Part shown: positions 50,820 to 59,574 of the stretch, one piece after another
Position numbering within the stretch: position 1 is the first letter of the stretch
How the letters are laid out: the number at the start of each line of letters is the position of its first letter
Origin: DASSNU01 sp035701265
GTDB taxonomy: Bacteria > Gemmatimonadota > Gemmatimonadetes > Gemmatimonadales > Gemmatimonadaceae
DNA length: 64,000 bases
Assembly: GCA_035701265.1 (NCBI GenBank)
Contig: DASSNU010000015.1
Coordinates: 186,001 to 250,000, forward strand
Direction of reading: 5' to 3'
Notes under the pieces: generated by a model
Databases searched by the model: none
Seen by the model: the letters and a program-made list of their open reading frames with translations, nothing else
What the model was told of the DNA's origin: nothing
Translations under genes and position numbers: made by a program

Positions 50820-53417
50820 ATGAGCCTGTCACTCTATCGGGCGCTCCTGCGCCTGTATCCGGCCTCCTTCCGCCGCGAGTACGGTGCAGAGCTGCTCCGC
50901 GTGTTCGCGGAGTCCACTCACGAGCGCGGACGCATGGCCACCGCCCTGGCCGCGATCCGCGACGTGGTGCCCAACGCGCTCCTCGCGCACGGCACCATCC
51001 TCCGGCAGGACATCCGCCAGGCGGCGCGCACAATGGGTCGCTCGTCCGGCTTCGTGGCCACCGCGGTGCTCGTGATCGCACTGGGCGTGGGCGCGAACAC
51101 CGCCACCTTTTCGATGGCGGATTTCGTGCTGCTGCGCCCGCTTCCCTTTCCGGAGCCCGACGCGCTCGTGCGGCTGTGCGAGGGGCCGAAGGACGGCAGC
51201 GGATGGGGATGCATGAACGAGCTCTCTCCCGCCAACTTCCGCGATGTCGACGCGATGACCACTGCGGTACGCGGCTGGGGCGCGTTCACCCAGCGCGACG
51301 TGAATCTCGTCGGCTCGGGCGAGCCGGTGCGCATCCCCTCCGCGGCGATCTCCGCGCGGCTGCTGCCGCTCCTGGGCGTGCGCCCGCTGCTGGGGAAGGT
51401 GTTCGACAGCACCGCAACCGGAGAGCGCGATGCGGAATCGGTGGTGCTCAGCTACAGCCTCTGGCAGACGCACTTCGGCAGCGACCCGAACGTGCTCGGC
51501 CGAACGATTCGCGTGGACGACTCGCTGCGTGTGGTGATTGGCGTCATGCCGCGCGGCTTCCACTTCCCCAGTGCGGACATCGCGCTCTGGACGCCGCTCA
51601 TCCTGCACGAAGACGACTTCGCCGATCGCACCAATACCTATCTCCAGGCCATCGGCAGATTGGCGCCGGGTGCGACGTTCGAGCAGGCGCGCGCCGAGCT
51701 CGCGCTGGCGGCCGATCGACTCGCGCGCGATTACCCGGAGACCAACGCGGAGACGGGGTTCTCGTTCTTCCGGCAGCGCGACTACGTGATGCCCCGCTAC
51801 CGGCTCATGCTCCTCGCGCTCTGCGGCGCGAGCCTCTGCCTCCTCCTGCTCACCGGCGCCAATCTGGCCAACCTGCTCCTCGCGCGCGCGGCTGCACGCG
51901 AGAGAGAGCTGGCCGTGCGCGCTGCGCTCGGCGCCGGCCGCGAGCGACTGGTGCGCCAGATGCTCACGGAGAGCATCCTGCTCGCCCTCATGGGCGGCGC
52001 GGCGGGGATCCTGGTCGCGATGCTCGCCGTCCCCCTGCTCTCGCATCTCGTGCCCGACACGTTGCCGCTCGGCGTCGAGCCGCAGCTCGATCTGCGCGCG
52101 TTCCTCATAGCGGGCGGGTTCACCACGCTCATCGGGATCGCGCTCGGTCTCGTGCCTGCCATGGTGGTTAGCGGACAGTCCGGCTTCAGCGCGTTGCGCG
52201 ATGGAACTCGTGGAGGAGGTGGGCGGCGGTACCGGCTGCGCAGCACACTCGTGGGTGTGGAGGTCGCCGCGTCGATCGTCCTGCTCATCGCGTCGGGGCT
52301 GCTCATGCGCGCGGTGTGGAGAGTGCAAGCGGTGGATCCCGGCTTCGTGACCGAGGGCGTGCTCACACTGCGCACGGCACCCTCGCCCACTCTCGCCGCC
52401 GACTCCGTCCGTCGCACCGCGTTCTACGAGCGTGTCCTGTCCGGCGTGCAGCGCCTCCCCGGCGTGCAGTCCGCCGCGTACACGAGCGGCCTTCCCATGG
52501 TGCTCACCGGGGGAATCGGCAGCGCGGAGGTCCCAGGAGAGGAGGCATCACGCAATAGCAGGTGGGAGGGCGTGAGCTTGCGCTATGTGACGCCGCAGTT
52601 CTTCTCGACGCTCGGCATCCCGATCATCCGCGGGCGCGGTGTGGAGAATGGGGACCGACTGGGACATCCCGCAGTGGCCGTCGTGAGCGAAAGCTTCGTG
52701 CTCCGACACTGGCCCAACACCAACCCCATCGGCAAGACGTTCGTCGTGCGCGGTGAGGAGCGCACCGTGGTGGGCGTGGTGCGCGACATCCGCGTGCGCG
52801 GACTCGAGCGCAGCAGCGAGCCGCAAGTCTACTTCGCCGCGGCACAGGCGCCGGGGCAACTCGGCGGACTGTATATCCCCAAGGATCTGGTCGTCCGCAC
52901 CGCTGCCGGACGCCCAGAGGCGTTGCTGTCCTCCATACGCAGCGTCGTTCGCGCGGCGAACCCGGAGCAGCCCATCTCCAACGTCCGCTCGCTCGCGCAG
53001 GTGCTCGCCGAACAGACGGGGGAGCGCCAGGCACAGCTTCGCGTGCTGATCGCGCTGGCGTCGGTGGCGCTGCTCCTCACCGGCGTCGGCATCTACGGTC
53101 TCCTGGCATACATGGTGGCGCAACGAACGCGGGAGATCGGCGTGCGTCTCGCGCTTGGTGCGGAGCCGAGGCGCGTAGCGCGGATGATCGTAGGCGAAGC
53201 GGGACGTCTCGCGCTCCTTGGCGGCATTGCCGGCCTGATCGCGGCGTACGCGGCGGCGCGCGCCATGAGCGCGTTGCTGTTCGGCGTCCCGCCGGGCGAC
53301 CCGTTCACGCTGGCTGCGGGAATCTCGGTGGTGGTGGGCGCCACGCTCGCCGCGTCGTTCATCCCCGCGCTGCGCGCGGTGCGGGTGAGTCCGGTGGAGG
53401 CGATGCGCGCGGAGTAG
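50820..53417 (+). CDS. ADOP-type duplicated ABC permease, class 2 N-terminus
   Basis: I use ATG 50820 (MSLSLYRALLRLYPASFRRE), the usual start of this class. The 865-residue protein has the N-terminal domain SLYRALLRLYPASFRREYGA and LLRVFAESTHERGRM with helix (residues about 1-60). TM1 is at VATAVLVIALGVGANTATFS. The first FtsX unit is at LLLLTGANLANLLLARAAAR with ERELAVRAALGAGRERL. The second repeat is at TLVGVEVAASIVLLIASGLL and the end is PALRAVRVSPVEAMRAE. It lacks an ATPase, like the others here. The PadR for it lies in the divergent operon. Confidence 0.92.
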   Translation: MSLSLYRALLRLYPASFRREYGAELLRVFAESTHERGRMATALAAIRDVVPNALLAHGTILRQDIRQAARTMGRSSGFVATAVLVIALGVGANTATFSMADFVLLRPLPFPEPDALVRLCEGPKDGSGWGCMNELSPANFRDVDAMTTAVRGWGAFTQRDVNLVGSGEPVRIPSAAISARLLPLLGVRPLLGKVFDSTATGERDAESVVLSYSLWQTHFGSDPNVLGRTIRVDDSLRVVIGVMPRGFHFPSADIALWTPLILHEDDFADRTNTYLQAIGRLAPGATFEQARAELALAADRLARDYPETNAETGFSFFRQRDYVMPRYRLMLLALCGASLCLLLLTGANLANLLLARAAARERELAVRAALGAGRERLVRQMLTESILLALMGGAAGILVAMLAVPLLSHLVPDTLPLGVEPQLDLRAFLIAGGFTTLIGIALGLVPAMVVSGQSGFSALRDGTRGGGGRRYRLRSTLVGVEVAASIVLLIASGLLMRAVWRVQAVDPGFVTEGVLTLRTAPSPTLAADSVRRTAFYERVLSGVQRLPGVQSAAYTSGLPMVLTGGIGSAEVPGEEASRNSRWEGVSLRYVTPQFFSTLGIPIIRGRGVENGDRLGHPAVAVVSESFVLRHWPNTNPIGKTFVVRGEERTVVGVVRDIRVRGLERSSEPQVYFAAAQAPGQLGGLYIPKDLVVRTAAGRPEALLSSIRSVVRAANPEQPISNVRSLAQVLAEQTGERQAQLRVLIALASVALLLTGVGIYGLLAYMVAQRTREIGVRLALGAEPRRVARMIVGEAGRLALLGGIAGLIAAYAAARAMSALLFGVPPGDPFTLAAGISVVVGATLAASFIPALRAVRVSPVEAMRAE

Positions 53418-53643
53418 TGAGGGGAGCGGCGGGCTGTTCAGGCGGCCAAGAGAGCGGTCAAAGCGACGGCGGAATCCTTGTGCCCGTCTCGCCGCGGAGC
53501 GATGATCGAGCGAGGGGGATGGCTGGACGGCCCATGACCGACCGTCCGTGCCGAGCGGGACGCACGTTCGAGAGCGCGCGATGCGCCAAGCCGCGCGATG
53601 CGCACGTGCGCAGGTGACAGCTCACACCTACTCGGGAGCTCGC

Positions 53644-54132
53644 ATGAGGACTTCCGTCGAGAGCTTCGCCGCCGGAGCCACGATCATCGGTCTCGCTGTC
53701 GCCGCGCCGCTCCGGGCGCAGGGCGGCACACGCGAAGCCGCCGTGCGCCAGACGGTGCAGGCGTTCTACGACGCGTTCAACTCGCACGCGTTCGACCGCG
53801 TGCCGGAGATCACGACCGACGACTGGAACCACATCAACCCACTCGGCGGTCGCACGCGTGGGCGCGCGGCGGTGTTGGCCGAGCTGCACGAGGTGCACAG
53901 CACGTTCCTCAAGGACGTGACCGACACGATCCTGGAGATGGACGTGCGTTTCGCGACGGACGACGTGGCCGTGGCGACGGTGAGCAGCCAGTTGACCACC
54001 TTCACCACGCCGGACGGTGTCAAGCACGAGAACGAGCGGCTGACGCACACGTTCATTCTCGTGAGGCGCGGTGGGCGGTGGCTCATCATGCAGGACCACA
54101 ACACGTTCGTGACGCAGCCGCCGGCGGGGTGA
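53644..54132 (+). CDS. Secreted NTF2-like (DUF4440-type) protein
   Basis: ATG 53644 has GGGAG upstream. The 162-residue product has a signal peptide (SFAAGATIIGLAVAAPLRAQ) and a SnoaL/DUF4440 fold: AVRQTVQAFYDAFNSHAFDR, DDWNHINPLGGRTRGRAAVL, FLKDVTDTILEMDVRFATDD and the closing HTFILVRRGGRWLIMQDHNT. These proteins bind small ligands or carry out isomerase-like steps; the substrate is unknown. It is the second NTF2-like gene in this area. Confidence 0.87.
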   Translation: MRTSVESFAAGATIIGLAVAAPLRAQGGTREAAVRQTVQAFYDAFNSHAFDRVPEITTDDWNHINPLGGRTRGRAAVLAELHEVHSTFLKDVTDTILEMDVRFATDDVAVATVSSQLTTFTTPDGVKHENERLTHTFILVRRGGRWLIMQDHNTFVTQPPAG

Positions 54133-54230
54133 GGGGGGTGCGGGGGCGTGCGGCGGGCGACAAGTGTGCACTTGCCGGCTAGCCTGGTAGAGCCATGGAC
54201 TCCGCACAGGGCGGGGCTTTGCTGGTCAGC

Positions 54231-54259
54231 TTGCGTTGTGATAGCCAATAAGCTATCAT
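54231..54259 (+). promoter_or_regulatory. XRE gene promoter with TGATAGC palindrome, leaderless
   Basis: TTGCGT at 54231-54236 and TATCAT at 54254-54259 are 17 bases apart. TGATAGC at 54239-54245 and GCTATCA at 54252-54258 form a perfect inverted repeat that covers the -10. The ATG at 54265 lies only five bases beyond the -10, so the mRNA is probably leaderless. The XRE protein likely represses itself here. Confidence 0.65.
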
Positions 54260-54264
54260 AGTGT

Positions 54265-54585
54265 ATGTCGAATGATGCGAGCTATTTACTACATGAGGCG
54301 AGGCGGAGGGCGGGGCTCAGCCAGCGCCAATTGGCCGCCCGCGCGGGAACTGCCCAATCGGTGGTCGCGCGCATCGAGCGTGGGCTGACGAGCCCGAGCT
54401 GGGAAACCCTTACGCGCCTTCTCGCGGCGGCCGGATTCGACCTCTCGGCCAATCTGGAACTTCGACCGGTCGTCACTCCCGACATGCTGGATGACGTGAC
54501 GCGCATCCTCCGTCTGACGCCGGAGGATCGGCTTGCCGAGCTCGCGAACTTCAGCCGATTTGCAACGGCGGCGGCGTGTGCATAG
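54265..54585 (+). CDS. XRE-type HTH regulator, antitoxin-like
   Basis: The 106-residue protein has a clear helix-turn-helix: YLLHEARRRAGLSQRQLAAR, AGTAQSVVARIERGLTSPSW, ETLTRLLAAAGFDLSANLEL. The C-terminal half (MLDDVTRILRLTPEDRLAEL) resembles antitoxins that pair with nucleotidyltransferase toxins. The next gene starts eight bases before its end (54578). Autorepression is suggested by the palindrome over the promoter. Confidence 0.85.
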   Translation: MSNDASYLLHEARRRAGLSQRQLAARAGTAQSVVARIERGLTSPSWETLTRLLAAAGFDLSANLELRPVVTPDMLDDVTRILRLTPEDRLAELANFSRFATAAACA

Positions 54586-55093
54586 TCCGGCGCCGCTCGA
54601 TCCCGAGCGCCTCATCAGGACGCTCGCACGTCACCGCGTACGCTACGTTCTCATCGGCGCCATGGCAGCGCGTCTGCAGGGGTTCCCGAGGCTCACTGCC
54701 GACGCGGACATCACACCCGCGGCAGACTCCGACAACCTGGAGCGCCTCGCGGCCGCGCTGCGGGATCTCGATGCACGGATCTTCACCGAGGCGGTTCCAG
54801 AAGGTCTGCCGTTTGACGTGAGCGCCGCGATGTTCGAGCGGGCCGAGCTCTGGAATCTCGTCACGAACGCCGGGAGGCTCGACGTTGCCTTCACGCCGTC
54901 GGGAACGAGCGGCTTCGAGGACTTGGAGCGCGGCGCGGTCACGTTTCACGTCTACGACACGGACCTCCTTGCAGCGAGCCTCGAGGACATTCTCCGCTCC
55001 AAGCGCGCGGCGGACCGGCCTCAGGACCGCCAGGACGCGGTGATCCTGCAAGCCATGATCGAGCGGCGGGGCGACGGGGGCGATCACCGCTGA
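54578..55093 (+). CDS. Nucleotidyltransferase, AbiEii-like toxin candidate
   Basis: Start GTG 54578 overlaps the XRE stop. The 171-residue product has HRVRYVLIGAMAARLQGFPR, LTADADITPAADSDNLERLA, WNLVTNAGRLDVAFTPSGTS and LLAASLEDILRSKRAADRPQ, the pattern of small AbiEii/DUF6036-like nucleotidyltransferases. The motif GAMAARLQG replaces the usual G-S/G; Asp pair in DADI is present. Together with the XRE gene it forms a probable type II or IV toxin-antitoxin pair. The known AbiE antitoxin AbiEi is larger, so this is a variant. Confidence 0.8.
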   Translation: MHSPAPLDPERLIRTLARHRVRYVLIGAMAARLQGFPRLTADADITPAADSDNLERLAAALRDLDARIFTEAVPEGLPFDVSAAMFERAELWNLVTNAGRLDVAFTPSGTSGFEDLERGAVTFHVYDTDLLAASLEDILRSKRAADRPQDRQDAVILQAMIERRGDGGDHR

Positions 55094-55270
55094 GGGTTCG
55101 CGTCGTGCTGTGCAGCGGCATCGCGCGCACGTCAAGTCATATCTCTCATCAGCGCATCTGCGCGCCGGACGTGTTCTCCGTCTCCGCCCGCCTGCGCCAC
55201 GCAAGGTGCCGGCCGGTTTCACGACTACTCCCGGCGTACCGTCTGCGCTGGGGCTACAGCGCCGATGCGC

Positions 55271-55663
55271 TCACACGCTATCGCCGAGCACGATCCGCTG
55301 TACGCGGCAGGTAGTTGAGACATAGACTGCAATGCCCCCATCAATGATGATGGCGGGCGGGTGTTGAACTGGATACAGCGACGCAGACCACCCTTCCACG
55401 TTGCTATGCCACGCCAGGACTTGCATTGGCATGGTGTCGAGCGCTGCGACAGTGTCCATGATGATCTGATGAGCGGCAGCGCTATCGCAGGCTCCCGCGG
55501 CAGCATCCTGATTCGCCGGCGATTTCGGTCCATGGCACGCGAGGATGCTGAGTGCCCATCCACCGAGTACTATGGCGGTGCGTGTCACGCATAGCCATCT
55601 GCGGGCCGGTCTCCAATCGGCGCCGACCCGCCGAAGTGAGGGCTCCACTCTGGCGATCGCCAT
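55271..55663 (-). CDS. Small lipoprotein-like protein (130 aa)
   Basis: ATG 55663 has GGGAGC five bases upstream; GTG 55588 is an alternative that would start the protein at the hydrophobic segment. The segment AIVLGGWALSILAC is a lipobox-like ending, with Cys as the probable lipid site. The mature part is short (ACDSAAAHQIIMDTVAALDT, VLAWHSNVEGWSASLYPVQH, IIDGGIAVYVSTTCRVQRIV). I recognise no family. Confidence 0.5.
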   Translation of the reverse strand: MAIARVEPSLRRVGADWRPARRWLCVTRTAIVLGGWALSILACHGPKSPANQDAAAGACDSAAAHQIIMDTVAALDTMPMQVLAWHSNVEGWSASLYPVQHPPAIIIDGGIAVYVSTTCRVQRIVLGDSV

Positions 55664-55854
55664 GTCTGCTCCCATCCGATGAGGTCGATGCATATCTGAC
55701 GTTCGCCGAGTTGATTTCTGCACAGTGGCATGGCCCTCCGTTCCGTCTTCGTCCTTCCAACGAACTCGTGACAATTCACATGATCGATCGTGTCGCGAAG
55801 AGCGCGTGTCGATTGAGAGGCTCTGACCTTCCGCGGCATTGATGCCCTCCGCAC

Positions 55855-58578
55855 TCACTCCACGCGCAATGCCGTCACCGGATCCACCCGCGATGCCCGC
55901 CACGCAGGGATGAGCGCTGCCGCCACGGCCACGGCGAGCAGGACGACCGAGACGGCTACCATGCTCTCGACATCCGACGGACGCACTCCGTAGAGCAACG
56001 CGGCCACCAGGTGGCCGGCCGCGATGGCGAGCGCTACGCCCGCGCCCACACCGATGACCACTGTGCGCAACCCGCTGCCGATCACCTGCCGTACGACGTC
56101 GCGCCGCGTGGCGCCGAGCGCCATGCGCACGCCGATCTCGTGCACGCGCTGGCTCACCGCGTACGACACGCTGCTGTAGATCCCCACCGCCGCGACGAAC
56201 AACGCCAGCAGGCCGAACAGGGTGAACAGCACCGCGCCGAGCTTCCATGGGCGGTACTGCGGCTCGAGCGCGTCGGACATTCTCACGATATCGATGGTGG
56301 TGCCTGGCAGAACATCGCTCACCATCCGTCGGATCTCGCGAGAGAGCGTGGCGTGCGCGCCCGGGTCGGCGCGCACGACGAGCGTCCGCGGCTCGTAGCC
56401 GGTGAACGGCACGCGCCCCATGGGGAGATAGAATTGCGCGCGCGGATCCTCGATGATCTGGCTGCGCGCCGCAGTTTGCACCACGCCGATCACGGTAAAG
56501 CAGGGCGCATCCGGCTTCCCAAGGCGGATGCATCGACCGAGCGCATCCTCGCCGGGCCAGTACGCGTGCGCCATGGCCTGGTTGATGATCAGCGTGCTCG
56601 GCTCGGGGTGAGCCGCGAATCCGCGCCCGCGGAGGAGCCGCATGCCGACGGTCTTGAAGTAGCCTGGCGAGACGACGGCGAAGGTGGGGAAAGCGTGTCG
56701 CGCAGAGACGGTGGCGGTGTCCGCATCGGGGTATATCGCGGTGAAGCTGAAACTGTACATCGGCCGCGAATTGGTGAGCGCCACCGATGACACTCCCGCA
56801 GCAGCCTGGAGGCGCTGGGCGAGCTCTCGCAGCTCCCGCGTGAGATAGGCGTCGCGCGTGGAGTCCGGCTGATCGTACGTCACCTCAGCGAAGAGCAGGC
56901 GGCTGCTGTCGTAGCCGATGTCGCGCGCACGCACGTTGGCGAGACTGCGCAGAAAGAGCGTGGCGCCCACGAGGAGCACCATCGAGAGCGCCGCCTGCGC
57001 GACCACGAGCGATCCGCGCAACCGAGAGCGCCGCACGGCGCCCTCGCGTGCGCCGGCCTTGAGCGCGTCCGAGAGGTCGGGGCTGGATGACTGAAGCGCG
57101 GGGAGCAGACCCGCCACCACACCGGCGCCGAGGGCGATCGCGATGGAGAAGAGAAGCACGCGCCAGTGCATGGGCGTCGCCGCCCAGTGGATGTCGGGGA
57201 GAAGGAGCGCCCGGAGAAGCGCGCCCCCCCACCACGCCGCGAGCACCGCCGCGACTCCTGCGATGAGCGACAGCAACACGCTCTCGCTCACCAGCAAGCG
57301 GACGAGCCGCGCGCGCGAGATGCCGAGCGCCAGCCGCACCGCAATTTCGCGCCGCCGCCGCACAGCGCGGGCAAGGAGCAGGTTGACCACGTTGGCGATG
57401 GCGATGAACAACACAATGGCAGCCACCCCACCCAGTCGCGTGGCGATGCGGAACTCCTGATCCGTCTTTCCCGGCCCGCGCGCACGGATGATCGAGCCGA
57501 GACGGGCCACATTCGCCGTGTCGGAAGGACGGTAGAGCAGCTCGGGGCGATGCAGCGCAGCCGTGATGCGCGCGTCGAGCGCCGCCGTGTTCGCGCCGGT
57601 ACGCGGGCGCACCAGCACCTGGAAGGCGTTGATGTTCCGGTTCTCCCACCACGGGGTCGCGTTCTGTGGGTCGAAGTACATGCTCCCCGAGCGGACGAAC
57701 GTGGAGAAGGGGAGCCAGACATCGGTCGCGTCGAGCTCCACGCCGGCAAAGCCGGCGGGTGCGATCCCGATGATGGTGTATCGGTCCTTGCGCACAGTGA
57801 TGGTTCGACCGATCGCTCGTGCGTCGCCGCCGAACGCCCGATGCCAGTACGCATCGCTGATGACGGCAACGTCCGCCGGTGCGCCCAGGCGGTCCTCATC
57901 CTTCGCGTACATGCGACCGCGCGCGGCGCGTACGCCGAGCACGGAGAAGAATTCACTCGACACCCAGCTCACCTGCGCGCTCGCGTCGTGCGCTTCGCCT
58001 CCGATCGTCTGCTGCTGTGGCACGGAGTAGATGGCGGTCGCAGCGTGACCTTCGAGCGCTTGCCGCATGGCGCGGTAGCTGGGATAGTCGAACCCCGGCC
58101 AGTACTGGGCGCCGCTCTCGAATGGTCGAGAATACCACACCCGATTCACGCTCCCCGGGTCGGGTACGCCCGCGGGTGGACGCAGGTAGAGCACGTCGAG
58201 CAGCGAGAACATCGCCGCGTTCACGCCGAGCCCCAGCGCGAGCGTGATCACGATCGTCGCTGCGACCACCGGCGTGCGGGCGAGCGAGCGGGCCGAGTAG
58301 GAGAAGTCAGCAGCGAGCGACCGCAACCATACGACGCGATCCCGCCGGCGCACGATGCGGTCGTCGATGGCGCGCAGATCGCGCCGCACTTCCCCTACAT
58401 CACCCAGCTCCTCGATTGCCTGCGCGCGCGCGACGTCCGGCGACCCGCCCTGCACGATGAGCTCTTCCACGCGCGCCTCGATGTGAAAGCGGAGCTCGGC
58501 GTCGATGTCCGCCTGCACGTCGTGACGCCAGAAGTGGAGATAACGGCGCCAAGCCGGGACACTCGATCGCGCGGTCAT
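55855..58578 (-). CDS. ADOP-type duplicated ABC permease, class 1 N-terminus
   Basis: The 907-residue protein starts MTARSSVPAWRRYLHFWRHD and has the class-1 soluble domain DIDAELRFHIEARVEELIVQ and the helix ARAQAIEELGDVGEVRRDL (residues about 1-90). TM1 is at VAATIVITLALGLGVNAAMF. The first FtsX unit is at AAIVLFIAIANVVNLLLARA with REIAVRLALGISRARLVRLL. The second repeat begins LRGSLVVAQAALSMVLLVGA and the end is IPAWRASRVDPVTALRVE. The PadR gene lies 18 bases upstream, so the two form one operon. Confidence 0.92.
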   Translation of the reverse strand: MTARSSVPAWRRYLHFWRHDVQADIDAELRFHIEARVEELIVQGGSPDVARAQAIEELGDVGEVRRDLRAIDDRIVRRRDRVVWLRSLAADFSYSARSLARTPVVAATIVITLALGLGVNAAMFSLLDVLYLRPPAGVPDPGSVNRVWYSRPFESGAQYWPGFDYPSYRAMRQALEGHAATAIYSVPQQQTIGGEAHDASAQVSWVSSEFFSVLGVRAARGRMYAKDEDRLGAPADVAVISDAYWHRAFGGDARAIGRTITVRKDRYTIIGIAPAGFAGVELDATDVWLPFSTFVRSGSMYFDPQNATPWWENRNINAFQVLVRPRTGANTAALDARITAALHRPELLYRPSDTANVARLGSIIRARGPGKTDQEFRIATRLGGVAAIVLFIAIANVVNLLLARAVRRRREIAVRLALGISRARLVRLLVSESVLLSLIAGVAAVLAAWWGGALLRALLLPDIHWAATPMHWRVLLFSIAIALGAGVVAGLLPALQSSSPDLSDALKAGAREGAVRRSRLRGSLVVAQAALSMVLLVGATLFLRSLANVRARDIGYDSSRLLFAEVTYDQPDSTRDAYLTRELRELAQRLQAAAGVSSVALTNSRPMYSFSFTAIYPDADTATVSARHAFPTFAVVSPGYFKTVGMRLLRGRGFAAHPEPSTLIINQAMAHAYWPGEDALGRCIRLGKPDAPCFTVIGVVQTAARSQIIEDPRAQFYLPMGRVPFTGYEPRTLVVRADPGAHATLSREIRRMVSDVLPGTTIDIVRMSDALEPQYRPWKLGAVLFTLFGLLALFVAAVGIYSSVSYAVSQRVHEIGVRMALGATRRDVVRQVIGSGLRTVVIGVGAGVALAIAAGHLVAALLYGVRPSDVESMVAVSVVLLAVAVAAALIPAWRASRVDPVTALRVE

Positions 58579-58596
58579 CTCGGCTCCGGGCGAGGC

Positions 58597-58944
58597 TCAG
58601 GCCGGCTCGGGGGCGGGCACCGCTCGGAGCACGCGCCCCACCGCCGCCACGTAGTCATTCCAACTGGCCGTCTCGGCGCGGAGCGCGCGCCGGCCGGCGG
58701 CGGTGAGGCGGTAGAACTTCGCGCGCTTCCCCTTGTCGGAGATGCCCCAGTCGGACTCTACCCAGCCGCGCTCTTCCATGCGATGGAGCGACGTGTAGAG
58801 CGCGCCGTCGAGCACGCGAAAGCTGCCGTCGGAGCTGGTGCGGATGAACTGCGCCACGGCATACCCGTGCATCCGCCCGTGGGAGAGGGCGCGCAGCACG
58901 AGCACATCCAGGGTGCCCTGCAGGAGGTCGAGCGGCGTGGACAC
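58597..58944 (-). CDS. PadR family transcriptional regulator (permease-linked, class 1), leaderless
   Basis: Start GTG 58944; 115 residues. It has TPLDLLQGTLDVLVLRALSH, GRMHGYAVAQFIRTSSDGSF, DGALYTSLHRMEERGWVESD and ISDKGKRAKFYRLTAAGRRA. This is class 1, like the genes at 1654 and 27876. The promoter at 58951-58979 has its -10 only six bases before the GTG, so the mRNA should start at or next to the start codon. The permease follows 18 bases behind the stop. Confidence 0.9.
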   Translation of the reverse strand: MSTPLDLLQGTLDVLVLRALSHGRMHGYAVAQFIRTSSDGSFRVLDGALYTSLHRMEERGWVESDWGISDKGKRAKFYRLTAAGRRALRAETASWNDYVAAVGRVLRAVPAPEPA

Positions 58945-58950
58945 GGTGTG

Positions 58951-58989
58951 AGTATACCCTCAACGTTTGATTGAATCAAGTGTTGAGGG
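58951..58989 (-). promoter_or_regulatory. PadR promoter with double palindrome
   Basis: On the reverse strand TTGATT (58979-58974) and TATACT (58956-58951) are exactly 17 bases apart. An outer inverted repeat CCCTCAAC (58957-58964) and GTTGAGGG (58982-58989) encloses the perfect inner palindrome TTGATTGAATCAA (58967-58979). The outer repeat would place a regulator across the -35 region and the spacer. Confidence 0.75.
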
Positions 58990-59082
58990 AATGACGCACC
59001 CGGGCAGCGGGGAAGGCGGCGCAGGGGCCGCGGAAGATCGCTCGCATCCCAGCGGGGCCGCGGCAGGACGCGACCACGCCTC

Positions 59083-59111
59083 TTGACGCATACATGCGTG
59101 ACGCATATATT
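59083..59111 (+). promoter_or_regulatory. PadR promoter with ACGCAT palindrome
   Basis: TTGACG at 59083-59088 and TATATT at 59106-59111 are 17 bases apart. The perfect palindrome ACGCAT-AC-ATGCGT (59086-59099) lies in the spacer, and TGACGCATA occurs as a direct repeat at 59084-59092 and 59099-59107. It drives the class-2 PadR gene at 59143. Confidence 0.75.
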
Positions 59112-59142
59112 CGCCACACAGATACCTGACACGAGCGCGATT

Positions 59143-59490
59143 ATGACTATGGACCGCCAACGCCCCGCCGAATCGTACCTCCCCCTCCGGCCGGTGGAAT
59201 TTCATGTCCTCCTGAGCCTCGCCGCCGGAGAGCGGCACGGCTACGGGATGCTTCAGGACGCCGAATCGCGAGGCGAGCGGATCGACGTCGGCACGCTCTA
59301 CCGTGCGCTCGCGCGCATGGTGGACCAGTTGCTCATCGCGCCGGCCGGGAACGACCCGTCGGACGAGCGGCGCAACAACTACCGCATCACCCCGCTCGGC
59401 CTCGAGGTGGCGCGCGCCGAGGCAGCGCGGATGGCCGCGCTCACGCGCGCGGCACGCGCCGGTGGGTTGCTTGGCGCGATTGCTACCTGA
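59143..59490 (+). CDS. PadR family transcriptional regulator (permease-linked, class 2)
   Basis: I use ATG 59143 (MTMDRQRPAESYLPLRPVEF); ATG 59149 is equally possible and the ribosome site is weak. The product of about 115 residues has PVEFHVLLSLAAGERHGYGM, LQDAESRGERIDVGTLYRAL, ARMVDQLLIAPAGND and ERRNNYRITPLGLEVARAEA. This is class 2, like 49784. The class-2 permease follows 84 bases downstream on the same strand. It is divergent from the class-1 PadR gene at 58944, with 198 bases between starts. Confidence 0.9.
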   Translation: MTMDRQRPAESYLPLRPVEFHVLLSLAAGERHGYGMLQDAESRGERIDVGTLYRALARMVDQLLIAPAGNDPSDERRNNYRITPLGLEVARAEAARMAALTRAARAGGLLGAIAT

Positions 59491-59574
59491 GTTCCGGGCC
59501 GGCGCATCGGCGCCCGGCCACGGTCGGCTTCGATACAACGAGTCACGATCCTGTCCCCACGCTGGGAGAGCCGT

